Shown: positions 10,577 to 22,857, counted from the stretch's first letter. The stretch: 64,000 nucleotides of DNA from Thozetella sp. PMI_491 (GCA_021432635.1 MU270031.1:64118-128117); one strand, 5' to 3'. The notes: generated by a model from the sequence alone, not told the origin. Program-made: numbers and translations.

Positions 10577-13017
10577 ATGCGGTCGCATTTGGCGCGAACT
10601 GCCTACCGACGGGTTCTTGCCAGCCATGGCCAGGTCATCCAGCCTCGTCGGTATCTCTCGAGCTATGCCCTGCCCACACGCGAAACTCGACTCTTTCGGC
10701 CCCGAACTATAATAAGGCGCCCGTCGAGGAGGACTTTCTTCGGCCTGTTCTCGAAGGCGCCGAGGGAGCTAAGGGCACCGGAGCTCGAACCCGGCTACAT
10801 CGCCCTGCTCCAGTTCGCGAGCTACAAGAACAACAACTTCCGCCTCCCACCTCGCGAAGAGCTCGTGAAGGGCTTCCATGATTTCTTCGAATACAAGGCG
10901 AAGGCGTATACGCGAAAGATCAACTCGACACAGGCCTCTTTTGCGCTCCGGCTGCTCCGGCACCTGAGGGACACCGAGACTCTATCCGACCAGCAGCAAG
11001 AGCTCACACTGCTCGACTTCAGGACCGCCCGCGATGTCGCTCTAAGGGAAGCGAATGGGACAACAGATGATCACCTTGAGCTCTCTAGGGAGCTCTTTGC
11101 GGACATCCAGAGATCCCAGGCCTCGGAGGCTGGAACTGATCATGAAGCAAGCACCGATGACTTCAGGAAATACATTACGGCATTAACGCAATATGGTGCA
11201 TCCCTCGAGGCCGCGGAACAACTAGAAAAGTTCCTGCAGGCCAGTCCCCCCGAGAACTCTGGGATGAAGGAGCTATGGATATCGGTCTTGCGCGGACTGG
11301 CAGCCGAGGGGAAGGAGAAAGAGCTCAAGCAAACTGCCCTAAGCCTGGAGGGCAAAGGCATCCGGTTCAACCCCGCTGCGCACGAGATAATGACCGCCTT
11401 CTTTGCGAAAAGAAACAATATTGTCGAGACCAAACGATGGTTCGACCGGCCTATACACGATGGCCAGCTCCCGACACCCAAGACCTACTACGAGATAATG
11501 CGCTTCGCGATGCGGAACGACCATCAACCATGGGCTCAACCAATATTTCAACAGATCATGGAGACCAATTCGGGCAAGGAGATCTGGGATGTTGCTCTCC
11601 AATGGCTTGTTCTCGGCATGAACAAGGGATCTGAGGATATCAGGGATGCTATTATCAAGATGGGGAAACAATCCGAGCCTAGAGCTATCTTGCCCGACAC
11701 TGCGACGGTCAACGGCCTGATTAGGGCGGCCATTGACCGCAAAGATCCGTATCTTGCCGAGAGATTCGTCCACCTGGGCACCCAGTTGCAGATCCCCTCG
11801 GACACCGAGACACACATCCTACAGATGGACTATCGACTGGAGGCGAAGGACTTCAGCGGTGCCCACGCGATATACAAGGAGCTCGAGCTTACGCAGGCCG
11901 AGAATAACGAGGATTTGCCCGTGATCAACAAATACATCCGAGCGCTGTGCGCGGTCGAGGATGCCGACATTGATCGAGTCCTCGAGATCACCGCGGCGGT
12001 CGAGGAAAGGAGTGTTCCCCTGGAGCCGGAAACAACGGTCTCACTTTGCACGACACTGTTGAAGAGCGACAAGCAGTATGATGTGATCGATACGCTGTCG
12101 CTGCATACCGTTCAGTACAGCTTCGAAGAGCGTGAGCTCGTGCGCACAGCGTTCGTGCAGTACTGTCTCGATCAAACCAACAGTACAGCGAGAGTCTGGG
12201 ATGCATACTCACTGCTTCGCCAATTCTTTCCGGAGACGGAACCTCCGGAGCGCGTCCAGCTTATGGAGGCCTTCTTCAAGAGGAAACGGCCGGATATGGC
12301 CTGTCACATTTTTGGTCACATGCGGGCACATAAGAATACCTCTCAAAGGCCCACGGCCGACATCTATGTCAAATGCCTAGAGGGTCTCTGGCGACATCCA
12401 GACGACGAGAGTCTCCAAATGGTGCACAACATGCTCAAGATGGACAGCACGATACAGATGACCACTAAGCTCTACAACGCTCTCATGCTCGCATATGCAG
12501 GGTGCGACCGTCCAACCGCAGCATTCGACTTTTGGACCAACATTACGAACTCCGCCGAAGGCCCATCGTATAACAGCTTGGCAATCGCCTTCCGGGTATG
12601 CGAGACACTGCCGTTCGGAGATCGAAAGGCAAGGCAAATTTGGCAGAAGCTCCAAAGGATGGATCTTGACATACCGCCTGTGGTCTATGGGTCCTACGTT
12701 GCGGCAATTGCGTCCGAGGGACACATGGAGGAGGTCAAGAAGCTGCTGGGGGGGATGGAAGCTAGCATTGGTTGCTCTCCAAACATACCAACGCAAGTCG
12801 CAACAGAGCCCTTCGTCCACACTAACTGCAAGCTAACATAACCACTAGACTGGGTCACATATACAACGCGCTGCCCGCAGACCAACTCAAAGACGAGTTT
12901 GAGGAATGGGCGAAAGAAGAATACCGCGATTCCTGGGCAAGGCTCGTGAAGAAGGGCCGCAGGACGCAACTTGACGGCCGCACGAGGTTCAAAATCGAGA
13001 GGCTACTCGAGGCATGA
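10577..13017 (+). CDS. cia84: Mitochondrial PPR protein, CIA84-like complex I assembly factor
   Basis: Exons 10577-12792 and 12849-13017 give 794 residues. The N-terminus (MRSHLARTAYRRVL, followed by many Arg and no acid before about residue 30) is a good mitochondrial presequence. RTFFGLFSKAPRELRAPELEPGYIALLQF and the helical repeats after it resemble Neurospora CIA84, which helps assemble the membrane arm of respiratory complex I. PPR-like units include KELWISVLRGLAAEGKEKEL and TKLYNALMLAYAGCDRPTAA. The intron is a GC-AG type: exon 1 ends CCAAC, the intron begins GCAAGT and ends CTAG after a CTAAC branch site. This is the only solution that keeps frame into LGHIYNALPADQLKDEF and the C-terminus. 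Reading through instead would stop at 12841 and lose about 55 conserved-looking residues. The specific CIA84 name is moderately sure. Confidence 0.68.
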
Positions 13018-13138
13018 GGAGGATCTGTACAAAAAGGGATCTAGACGCTGGACGGTGGGGGCGTCCTAGCTTGTATCGTACAACAAGAGGCGGAATTCCT
13101 GGCCATACATATACATATATACCAATACAAGATATAAT

Positions 13139-13979
13139 CTAGGCCTCGGACTTCTTGGAGGAGCCCTTCGGCGCGTACGACTTGACTCCGTAGGGGGCAT
13201 TGACCCACTTGAGAACCTCAGGATACCTGTGCACGCTGGGGTGAATGCCGAGCCCAATTGCCCGCCGGATTGCCTTTGCCATCTTCCTCTGGTTTACCGC
13301 CCGGAGCCCCGTCTCGTTGCTGTGCTTGATTCGGCCCATCACGGTCACGTACTCGGATATGATGGAGAAGTTCTGCGAAGATCGTCAGGAGCCGGGTCCC
13401 TCATCCTCTACTTCCCACCATGTCAATTGCAGGCAGGGCCTTGGGGTGGAGACACACCTGATAGAGGTCCAGCGGGTTCACACCCAAAACGTCGAGCACG
13501 TCGACCTTGGGAACCTTGGACCGGCGCCACTTCTGTATCTCCGACGGGGAAAGGTCCCTGGGTGCGTATACATCGCCGACCTTCCAGCGCCGCGGCATCA
13601 TGCGCATGTAGCTCTCACTCGTAGCTTGATCTGCGAGCTTCTTTGCCGTCTCCTCCTGCCGAGCCTTGCGCTGCGCGATGTAGCCCCGGTCCGATTCGGA
13701 TAGCTTGAGCGCGAGGTCTGTCGAGTTGTGACGGGGCGAGGATGAGTCGGCCAGACCGAGGATCCTAGAGCTGGAGCTCGGAGACTGGACGCGCTTCAAA
13801 GCTACATAAAGGAAACAGCGATTAGTCTACAGGCCTTGGAGACCTTGGGAGGTCTAAGAGAAAAGGGGGAGGGTGCGCGTACCTTGCGCTCTGGAGCTCG
13901 TGGACAGGGTCGCGTGCTGCTGGGAAAGGCATGACTTGCATTGCCGGAAAGCAGACGAGAGGAATGTTTTCGTAGACAT
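13139..13979 (-). CDS. rsm18: Mitochondrial small ribosomal subunit protein bS18m
   Basis: Minus-strand exons 13979-13883, 13801-13458 and 13372-13139 give 224 residues; both introns are GT-AG. The short N-terminus MSTKTFLSSAFRQCKSC is Arg/Ser-rich and fits a mitochondrial signal. The last exon carries the S18 core: SEYVTVMGRIKHSNETGLRAVNQRKMAKAIRRAIGLGIHP, which I split here only by name: positions about 150-205 of the protein. bS18m sits on the platform of the mitochondrial small subunit, next to bS6m. The protein is longer than bacterial S18 because of an N-terminal extension, as in other fungi. It is head to head with imp3, 356 bp away, so mitochondrial and cytosolic small-subunit production may share a promoter region. 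Confidence 0.9.
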
Positions 13980-14335
13980 CGTGGCTCAATCGACTGCGAA
14001 AGGACCGAATCGCACCCTCAGGCCCGAGGGAAAGGGTTCCTTTTATTGACTGGAGGGTATCTTGCGATAAGTTCGAGGTCGGCTGAGCTCCCTTGAACTT
14101 TTTGACGGATCGAGCGTTTCGACACGGGCCGAAAAAATTAGTCTCCGTTCTACGAGCGCCGCTAGGACGCTGATTAGGTCCGTTTTTGGTGTGGGGTCTT
14201 GAAAGTCCCCGCCAAAATTTCTTATCGGAAGAAACTGACCAAAACTTCTAAGCTCAAGAGCAGCCACCTACGAGAAGTTCTGCTCGACGCCGACAAAGAA
14301 GAAAAGGAAGCCGGGCCTCCGAGTGTGCAGTTAAG
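13980..14335. promoter_or_regulatory. Shared promoter of rsm18 and imp3
   Basis: These 356 bp separate two divergent start codons, so both promoters and leaders must fit here. No TATA box or strong palindrome stands out. Small intervals between ribosome-related genes of this kind usually mean co-regulation, but that is inference. Confidence 0.5.
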
Positions 14336-15038
14336 ATGCCGCGGAATCTACGGCATCACGAGCAGAAGCTGCTCAAGAAGCACGACTTCATCACCTACAA
14401 GTCGGACAATAACCACCGCGCGGCCGAGGTTGCACGGCGATACATGATCCAAAAACCTGAGCAGTACCACCGTTACAACAGGCTCTGTGGTGTATGTCTC
14501 TACCTTCTTCCCTCTGCCCAGTTCCCTAGTGTTGTGCCGTCAGTGCTGACTTGCCTTCCTAAGTCTCTTCGCCAGCTCGCACATCGGTTATCGCTTCTGC
14601 CGCCAGACAACGCGGTCCGCCAGAAGCACGAGAAGTTGATGCTGGAGAAACTTTATGACCTTGGTGTTCTCAACGGCAAGAGCAAGCTCAGCGATGTGGA
14701 GCGGAAAGTCACAGTTGCCAGCTTTGCGAGGAGGCGGTTGCCGGTCGTTATGTTGGTCTCCTTCACTCTCCCTGCTCAGTATGGGGATTCCTGCTCGCTG
14801 TGGCGGCTGCTAACGATTCTAATCCCATAGGACCCGATTGCGCATGGCAGAAAACCTGACAGCTGCGGTTAAATTTGTTGAGCAGGGCCAGGTCAGGGTG
14901 GGAACCGAGGAAGTCACAGATCCGGCATTCATCGTCACGCGATCTATGGAGGACTTCGTCACGTGGACACAGGGCTCCAAGATCAAGAGGTCTATCATGA
15001 AGTATCGCGACCAATTAGACGACTTCGATCTGCTGTGA
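14336..15038 (+). CDS. imp3: U3 snoRNP protein Imp3
   Basis: Exons 14336-14491, 14564-14751 and 14831-15038 give 183 residues, the same length as yeast Imp3. The second intron starts GTTGGT inside a Met codon and joins RRRLPVVM to TRLRMAENL. The start [18 protein letters not shown], the block [20 protein letters not shown] and the S4-type RNA-binding region around [12 protein letters not shown] are diagnostic. Imp3 works in the nucleolus with Mpp10 and Imp4 in the small-subunit processome, where it promotes pairing of U3 snoRNA with the pre-rRNA so that early cleavages can take place. The C-terminus DQLDDFDLL also matches the family. It is divergent from rsm18. Confidence 0.95.
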
Positions 15039-16281
15039 TCGCAATACGGAACTTTCCTGATTGGACGATCTGAGGATAGCGAGCGCGAGCGCCCGGGGCT
15101 GCGACCTTTTGACCGGCCATGTCTGCTGCAGTTCTCGACTACGAGACGCAGAATATAGGCAGAAGGTGGCAGTTTTCTTCGAGAGAGGCGCAACAGCATT
15201 CATGCGCGTTGGTGCGGGCCTTGAGGGAAGCAGGGACTAGCTAGCTTAACCCTCCCTCCGAAGTTAAGCCCAACGGCCGTCCGGTACATCAACCAGGCTA
15301 TCGTTATGGCAGGGGCCAGTCTCGCTTGATTCCGAGCTCTAGCCCTCGGAATATGGCATTTACTGGTTCCTGGGTATCGTCACTAGCTTAGGCCTGCTCA
15401 GCGGTCGTCAAAGAGAGCCTTGGGCAATGTTTCAAAGTTCAGCACGAAACATCAGAACGGACAACGTTGATCCGAGCTCTTAGGGACGCGGGGACGCGTC
15501 GACAAGAAATATATACCAGTTATATCAATGCGTTGAGCATTGATCGCTGTGGTGTGGTCCACTTGCTCCTGTCTTCCCGATCACTCCCACTCAAGCCGCT
15601 GAAACAAGTGTCGTGACGATTGCCAGAAGAGGCAATTCCCACGATGCCAACCCTTGTCTAGGTAATTTTATCGAGTTATCACGACGATCTGTACTGATCT
15701 ACTGTTTTCCGCCGATGTTTTTGCTCCACTGGTAGGTTCTATGGGGTACTCGGTTCGGTAGAATCGCGTCGCTCGGCCAGCGGGAAAGAAGCTGAAGCAT
15801 ATCGTATGGCAACCGCCTGAAGATTCATGCTTCATGGATGCGCTCACGTGAAAACTAATCGTCGTCATTGCCCTGCCGCTGTCGGCCAAATACTACGGCC
15901 ACATCGGCAATGTATCTGCGCCTTCGTCCTAACGAGGGCGTGGAGGAACTGTGTCGTGACCCGAGTTTACCTTGAGACATGAAGGTTATGCCCTTCGAGA
16001 TCAGACGGCAAGCATCTGAACGAGGCTGAACGGCTTCCGGACTAGACTCTGGAGTTCTCCACCACCCCATCAGTATATGAGGCGATTCTCCTCGTCTTGA
16101 AATAAGGTATTCATCTCATCCGGGCTGTGCTCTTCTCTACGCTCTCTTCTCCTGTTATTCACTCATACTTTCCTTAATCCACTTGGCCAGAAACATCAGC
16201 GCGAGTCGCTCACTCACTCTCTCCTGCCGACTATTCAGCTACCTTCCTTAGCAATACCGAAACTGCGTGGACACAGCGACG
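15039..16281. other. Intergenic region upstream of the AA9 gene
   Basis: About 1.24 kb with no supported gene. The right half should be the LPMO promoter. A GCGGGG word at about 15488 fits the CreA/Cre1 consensus for carbon catabolite repression, but single copies are weak evidence. The open frames on the minus strand at 15668-15889 and 15855-16070 have no recognisable product. Confidence 0.5.
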
Positions 16282-17098
16282 ATGCATTCGCTCACTCATT
16301 ATGCCCTCGGGGCTTCCCTCTGCCTCCGCGTCGTCATGGGCCATGGCTTGGTGTCCGGCATCATGGCGGATAACGTTTAGTGAGCGGCCAGCTGTGCAAG
16401 ATACATGTATCCTCGTGTCCAGACTACTGACCATGTGCTACAGCTACGAAGGCTACAACCCCAATATGCAGTACAACAAGGACGCTCCGCAAGTTGTGGG
16501 TTGGAGCATCCCCCAGGACCAGAGCCTAGGGTTCATCTCCGCGAAGCAGTTTAACACCCCAGACATGGTCTGCCACACTGGCGCTACGCCAGCACCCATC
16601 GCCGCCAAAGTCACTGCCGGCACCAATGTTACGCTCTACTGGACGCCCTGGCCCGACAGCCACCACGGTCCCGTCATGGACTATCTCGCGCCGTGCAACG
16701 GCGACTGCGCATCCGTGGACAAGAACAACCTAGCCTTCTTCAAGATCGATGCTGTTGGCCTGCTCGACGGCTCCAAGGCCCCGGGCGTCTGGGCAGATGA
16801 CGAGATGATTTCCAACAACAACACGTGGACCGTCAAGATCCCCGCCAGCATCGCCCCGGGCAACTACGTCCTGCGCCACGAGACCATCGCTCTTCACGAG
16901 GCTCAAAACGAGGGAGGCGCGCAGGCCTACCCGCAGTGCGTCAACCTCGAGGTGTCTTCACAGGGCGCAGACACACCTGAGGGCGTGGTTGCAACCAAAC
17001 TGTACACGCCTACGGACCCGGGCATCAAGTTCAACATCTACCAGACCCTAAGTGAATACCCAATGCCCGGACCAACGCTATACGCCGGGGCTGCTTAA
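16282..17098 (+). CDS. Secreted AA9 lytic polysaccharide monooxygenase
   Basis: Exons 16282-16379 and 16444-17098 give 250 residues. The donor GTGAGC at 16380 and acceptor CAG at 16441-16443 rebuild IMADNVYYEGYNPNMQY, the family pattern. After an approximately 20-residue signal peptide the mature protein should begin at His21 in HGLVSG. His21, His106 in PDSHHGPVMDY and Tyr195 in GAQAYPQC form the copper histidine brace with the axial Tyr; in mature numbering they are 1, 86 and 175. The enzyme oxidatively cleaves cellulose or related beta-1,4-glucans outside the cell. There is no C-terminal CBM1 or linker. The signal peptide is weak: an Arg at 16 interrupts the hydrophobic core and cleavage after VVMG is unusual. 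Family call is secure; substrate preference is not visible. Confidence 0.93.
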
Positions 17099-17825
17099 AG
17101 AATACTGAAGCGCTTGGGAAGACCTTGTCGTTCAATCTTTATATATTAGACTTTCTCAAAAGAAAACCCATATACTTTACTCGTATCTGTGAACGTTTCC
17201 TTATCCAAGGCTACCTCGGGTAACGCCCACATCTCCTCAAGGATTCAGTGTGTTTTTCATGAACTTAAGCTTGCGCCTTCCTTCACTGGGACGTGCCATG
17301 CATTCTGGTTCTCCACCGTTTATGGCAGTTTGTTCTTGCTCAGTCTAACAAACAACTCAGGCTACCATCATCCCACTTTCCCGGTCTTCACATGGTTCAT
17401 TGTTCTCAGCTGTGGTTGGGCCGGATTGTTGCATTCTTCTCTGTTCGGCCCATTCTAGCGTTTAATTATCAATTCGTACATATCATTGCTCGCTCTCCTC
17501 TCACTGAGTTATCTCTGGGTATCCGCCGCCCTTTCACCAACCTATCGACGTCTCCCTCGTTCTACCTCCTATGCCTAAGATTTTCTTCTCATCATTGGCC
17601 CAAGTCTCTGAGTGCTGATTGATCTTCATATGCCTTAGGAGACACGTCCATTTAATTCTCCAACCCACCCAATCGAAAGTCCGCGCCTGTGCCGTCCAGT
17701 TCTGTCCGTTGTTTGGCCCTAGTGCTCTGGCCACTATCCAGGGCAGGGCACGTAGCCATCGTCCTTCATCTTCCACTTTCCCTCCCGAGATTCTGGTCAT
17801 TTGCCCAGCTATTGCCTCTATCGAT
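17099..17825. other. Intergenic region / leader before the transporter-like gene
   Basis: About 730 bases, T- and C-rich from 17190 onward, consistent with a promoter and pyrimidine-rich leader. The large open frame downstream extends back to 17619 without an ATG, so I place the start at the ATG at 17826. I see no separate gene here. Confidence 0.5.
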
Positions 17826-20800
17826 ATGTCAAAGACAATAATTCCGGCCTTGGCAAGCGACGACGAAGAGGCGGCCGTTCACTTGGTGCGCTGTTACTCG
17901 AGAGTTGTCTTGCCATCTTGGTCGCCAGAAGACGGGAGACAGCCCTCCCGGAACACGCCTCCGTCGGAAGCCGGGATTGTTGCGGACCCTTTTCTCGGCT
18001 ACTCTGCCTCCCACTATCCTTCTGTGGATGCTGGCTTTTTCGCCCCTTCGACTCTAGCACATACCCAGGACTATGATAGCCGCCTCAGCACTCGAAGACA
18101 ATTCTCCGAGAACCCCGTCCCGCCTTGCACACCGGTGACCCAAGTTCCAGACCCTTCGACGAACTCTTCTAGTACCTACGGAATATACCCACCGGATCCG
18201 AAGAATGAGCTGCCCAACGAGCATAGCATGCGGAACCCCATGCTTAGTGACCCCGAACTGGATGCCAACCAGCACACAATAGTGCAGCATAGCGGTGTTC
18301 TCGAAGCTACGGATGTCAGCGACACTGGAATTGTGGACGGCTCCACAACTCCAGCGCCGGTTTCTGATGGAAGCTGGTATTTATTCGGTCACAGCGATTC
18401 GAAGGAAGAACCAGAATCAACACGAATGCTTGGTCGAAGGCTCCGGACATTGACTGGCGGCGACATTTGCGAAGAACAAATCGACATGCCTGCTAATTTT
18501 CATCAAGGACATCCGTCGTCAGTAAAACTCCGCTCCGCCGTTGGAGTATCGCATCATATTGCTACATCATGGAGAGGTCGTCATGGAGTATCAAAGGTGC
18601 GATCGCAGCCGACCGCCCCGAGATTCCAGTATCAGGACGAAGTTGCCGAAGAACGCCCAGATAATTCGCCCGATATATCTTCACTCAAACTCGGGCCGAG
18701 AAACGATATCTCCTCAACTGGAGAATCCAAGAGAGAAGAACAGCAGAAAGACTCGGCACCAAGAGCCCACCTCGGCCATGGCAGCACGCAACCCGTGTTC
18801 CAGGCAGGGAAAGCCCACATGTCAACCAATATCCATGACGGCCACATCCCAGTATCCAAAGTCCAAGAAACGTCAGCCCTCGGGCAATTTCATCCCCAAG
18901 GCCATGAGCCACCGCGAACCCAATATTCTGAGATCGATACCTTGTGCAATAACAATTCCCACCCAACATCTCACGAAGGCCATTGGTATGTTCCCAAGGT
19001 TCTCGAGGCATTCGTGATGCCTTTTCGGTACAGCACATCTGCGACACCCGAATCCAGGAGCTCTGATAGTCCCATCTCTCCAGGCGTAAAAGACGCTCAC
19101 GCCGGCCATATGCCAACTGGAAAGGTTCGATCCTACGAATATAGCCCCAGAATCACTACACACGGGGACGCGGGTTTGGCTGAGCAACCCGTCAGTGCAA
19201 GTTTTTCCCTAGAGGACCATGCCCACCCATTTTATCCCACCGGCGGAGAAGCTTCCTCTGGTGACAGCACATACCGGGGCCTTCGTTCCCGGATGCCAAG
19301 TTTTGGCAAGAAACAGATCCAGGAAGAAAGGCATGCCACTTGGGCTCCTGAGGTGACTTCTCAGCCACGTGCGAGGTGGCCGTCACGCTGGTCCGTATCT
19401 GAGAAAATGGATTACGGCGGCACTGCCCAGTGGCTCCGGGACTTCATGAGGATCCCGAAGTCGTACTCCACTAAACTAACAGAAATGCCTCGCAAAATGC
19501 GCTCCCGTACGCACTCGAGAACTAGCATCCAGACGAGCGAGGGTACCTTGGGAGAACATCGTAAAGAGTCTACCACTGATAGGACCTTAACTCGACAATC
19601 GACGGCAACGAGGTCTATCGACCACAATTTCAGGAGAACAGTCAGCAATCTTGAAGCGTTACTAAGTGAGGCATGCATATTGGCTACCCAACTAGCTACG
19701 CAAGAAGAACGCCAATACGAAGCCGGACACAATTCTCACGGCTCAGAGCGCCGTCCAACTCCATACCCATCAAGTATGCACGAGAGTCTTCCCGAGGTCA
19801 TCGAGTCTGCCGAAGAGGAACTCTTCAAAGCTGAGACGGCGGAGCCTGAACAATCCAGCTCCAACGTTACGCATCTTTTACATGCTGGTGCGAAAAACGA
19901 ACCTGCTCCAAAAACTGGCAATCTGCTAATTTCAGAACCCTCATCGCCCAAGCACCATCGGTCCGCACCAGCTATGAGAACTTCAACCACAGGTGTTCCG
20001 CAGAGACATTCCAGTCTCGCGAAGAGTGATATGAACTCCTCTCAGAGTTTGCTGGTTAGTTCCCAGAGAGCTCCCCCCAAAAATGGTGGTAGCTGTATTT
20101 CAATACCAGCGCACATACACAAAGGGAAGAGAAAGCCGGGTGTCCACATCCATGAGCTCTATCATCGGGATCTGGAGGTGGCGCGCACCCCAGCTGCCAA
20201 AAAGCAAAGATCAAATGGGCATATCGGCCTTTTCCACAACTCATGTGGCCTTCGTGTGAGTCGCAGTCATCCTGACGCAATGGTATTCACTAGCATTATG
20301 ATATGCGATGGAAGCTTATATCTTGCAGAATCCCTTTCCCTCTCGTTCCTCGAAGGGAAAGAAAGAACAAATCCAGGGAGGCGTTGGGAGCTATGATGGA
20401 GTGGCAGACGACGATGTCATTGACTTTATGGGCCAGGGTTATCTTCGAGATATTGATCACGGCACGCGAGAGTTGGAACGAGTCGCAACATCGCCGACTA
20501 CTCGTCCAACATCACAAGGTCAACCTCCGCCCCCCGATCGCGACGTTGCTGCTTCTGCCGTCGAGGAGCCCAGCGGTGGCATAGATCTTCATGGGCGGTC
20601 ACACGTCAGTCTTCGAGGATACCAAGGTTTCAGCATAGCGAGATCCCACAAGCGGCATCCAGTGGCGAGAGACTGGTCCGACAGTAGGAAGAGATTTGTT
20701 GCATCCGTTGCGTGCATAAGCACTGCGTTGGTCGGGATGCTCGTTGGCATTTATGCTGGACTAGTACCTTCGATTCAATATTGGATTGCTGACCTCCATC

Positions 20801-22857
20801 ACTACGCCATTCTGGGCAATGTCCTCTTTTACATTGGCCTTGCCATCCCGTCCTTTTTATTCTGGCCTCTCCCCCTACTTCACGGACGAAAGCCATATAT
20901 CTTGTCGAGCCTCTCTGTCGCCATGCCTCTGCTCTTCCCGCAGGCCCTCGCGGTCAGCATGCAACGTTCACCGTATTCAAGCGCGTGGAGATAGGCTCTC
21001 CTACTTTCTAGAGCACTCATGGGTCTTGCCCTAGGGTTTGCAAGCATGAACTTCCACTCCATTCTGACGGATATGTTTGGCGCCTCTCTCATGAGCACCA
21101 ACCCCCACCAGGAAGTGGTAGACAAGAACGACGTCCGGCGACACGGTGGCGGTATGGGAGTGTGGCTCGGAATATGGACGTGGTGCTTCACCGGGTCCCT
21201 TGGGGTTGGGTTCTTGATGGGCGCCGTCATCATCAACTTCTTGAATCCATCCTGGGGTTTCTATGTCAGTATCATCATGATCGCTGTGGTCCTTCTTCTC
21301 AACGTGGTATGCCCGGAGGTCCGACGCTCCGCTTACAGACGATCCGTGACGGAGGTGAGGGTCAAAGACCGCATATCGCGCCGCGTCATGCGAGGGGAGA
21401 TCATGATGCATCGCGTCAAGGACGGTCCTAGGTGGTGGTGGCAAGAGGTGGGCCACGGAGTTCTCTTGGAGCTCGAGATGCTGCGGCAGCCAGGATTTGC
21501 CGTCATAGCCGTGTATACGGGCTGGATCTATGCTCAGGTTGTCTTGGTCATCGTGCTTCTCGGGTCGCTCACGTCGAGACACTACAGGCTCGTCTCGCCC
21601 TTGGTCGGCCTCTCCGTCTCATTCGTGGCCATCGGAGCCCTGATCGCGGTACCTTTCCAGAAAGCCAACATTTTCTCCCGCGGGAGATATCACGAGGCAA
21701 TGACAAGTGCCGAGACGATGATGCGCAAGATTACCTGGACATCCCACCTCCTCCGCCGGGCGATCTTCTGCATCGGCCTCCCGCTCGCCGGAATTGCCTA
21801 CACGATTGCCTCTCCCGGTCCGACGGTCCCGGTGGAAGTTCCCACGTTCTTTGCAGCCGTTATTGGCAACCTCTCAGGCCTCGCCATCTCCGAGTGCAAC
21901 GGGCTCATGATGGAGACCTTTGATACTTCGGATCTCCACACGGGCATGACCGGCCGCCCTCGGGGAAGTGGACACAGGTCAGCAAAGCGCACCAACTACT
22001 CATCCTTTCCTCGAGTCACGGCTGCCTTCGCCGTGTGTCACACCTTCGGCTTCTTGTTTGCCGCCGGGGCCACCGGGATCGGCGGCATGGCGCAGCGGAA
22101 TCTCGGCCAGCGCACTGCTACCGGCGTCGTGGCCGGGATCCTCTTCTTCCTCACACTGATGCTTCTCGCAGTGCTCGTGCGATTCAAAGACATCCAGATC
22201 ATTCCCAGCTCCAAGACGATCGAAATGGACAGGTGGACAGAACTTCGCCTGCAGGGCCTAAGGCGACGCTCAACAATCCCGGCCGATGCAGTAAGCGCCC
22301 GGAATACCATGACGGACGAGGAGATCTGGCGGCCTATCATCATCGGCAACCCAAGTAGCAAGATACGCCGAGTCAATGTGCTCGAGCTTGGCGCCATGAC
22401 ACGCTGGACCGAGATCCGAAAGAAAAACCGCCTGATAGACGAGTCGGCGAGCCACATCAACTGTGGCGCTCTCGAGGCAGCTGCCGAGGCAGTCGAGGAA
22501 GCCACGGGTATTGCGGCGTACACTGGTGACCTCGTGCGCCGGGTCAGCAACCGCAGCTCCCGACGTCAGAAGGACGGTATGGACGTAGAGAGTTGTGGGC
22601 CAGAGAGGCAAAACACGAGCCTACCAGCACATTCGCAGACAAAAGGTGCGGGAGAGGGGTTTACGGAGCGCGAGTGCGTGATGGGACAAACAGTAACCGA
22701 GGAAGATGAGAACAATAGCGATGACGGCGACGAGATGGTAGATGTGGACGAGGAGCATGGCATGGGTACAGAGTCTACGACTAGGACAAGCGACAACTGG
22801 ATGGAAAGAGATCACGGAGCGCATATGATGGACAAGGTCAAAAAGTCTCGCAGGTGA
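17826..22857 (+). pseudogene. MFS-type polyamine-transporter-like gene with in-frame TAG
   Basis: Two exons, 17826-20255 and 20329-22857, join in frame across a GT-AG intron and would encode 1652 residues, except that codon 1032 (20992-20994) is TAG. The first 830 residues are disordered; near residue 600 lies HNFRRTVSNLEALLSEA and soon after MHESLPEVIESAEEE, known from the N-termini of fungal proteins annotated as polyamine transport proteins. The membrane half (about 890-1480) has around 12 hydrophobic segments with PLPLLHGRKPYILSSL, GGGMGVWLGIWTWC, CPEVRRSAYRRSV, GSLTSRHYRL and METFDTSDL. The stop falls in RSPYSSAWR-stop-ALLLSRALMGLALG, where relatives have Trp or another residue. TGG to TAG is one G-to-A change, equal to C-to-T in a CpA context on the other strand, the pattern left by RIP. 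Everything downstream is intact, so the lesion is recent, a sequencing error, or read through. Confidence 0.7.
18501..19127 (+). repeat. Five degenerate HxGHxxxxKV peptide repeats
   Basis: Within the disordered N-terminal half of the transporter-like protein I see HQGHPSSVKL (18501), WRGRHGVSKV (18569), HDGHIPVSKV (18834), HEGHWYVPKV (18972) and HAGHMPTGKV (19098). The copies are not tandem; 25-90 residues of variable Ser/Pro/His-rich sequence separate them. They suggest a repeated short linear binding motif. Confidence 0.6.

Noticed and set aside
17619-17825. Upstream extension of the transporter-like reading frame
   Set aside because: Open but lacking ATG and pyrimidine-rich; the first ATG at 17826 is used instead.
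21019-22857. Treating the second half of the transporter as a separate intact gene starting at Met 21019
   Set aside because: It would start inside a membrane helix with no promoter or leader, and the family sequence continues upstream across the TAG.
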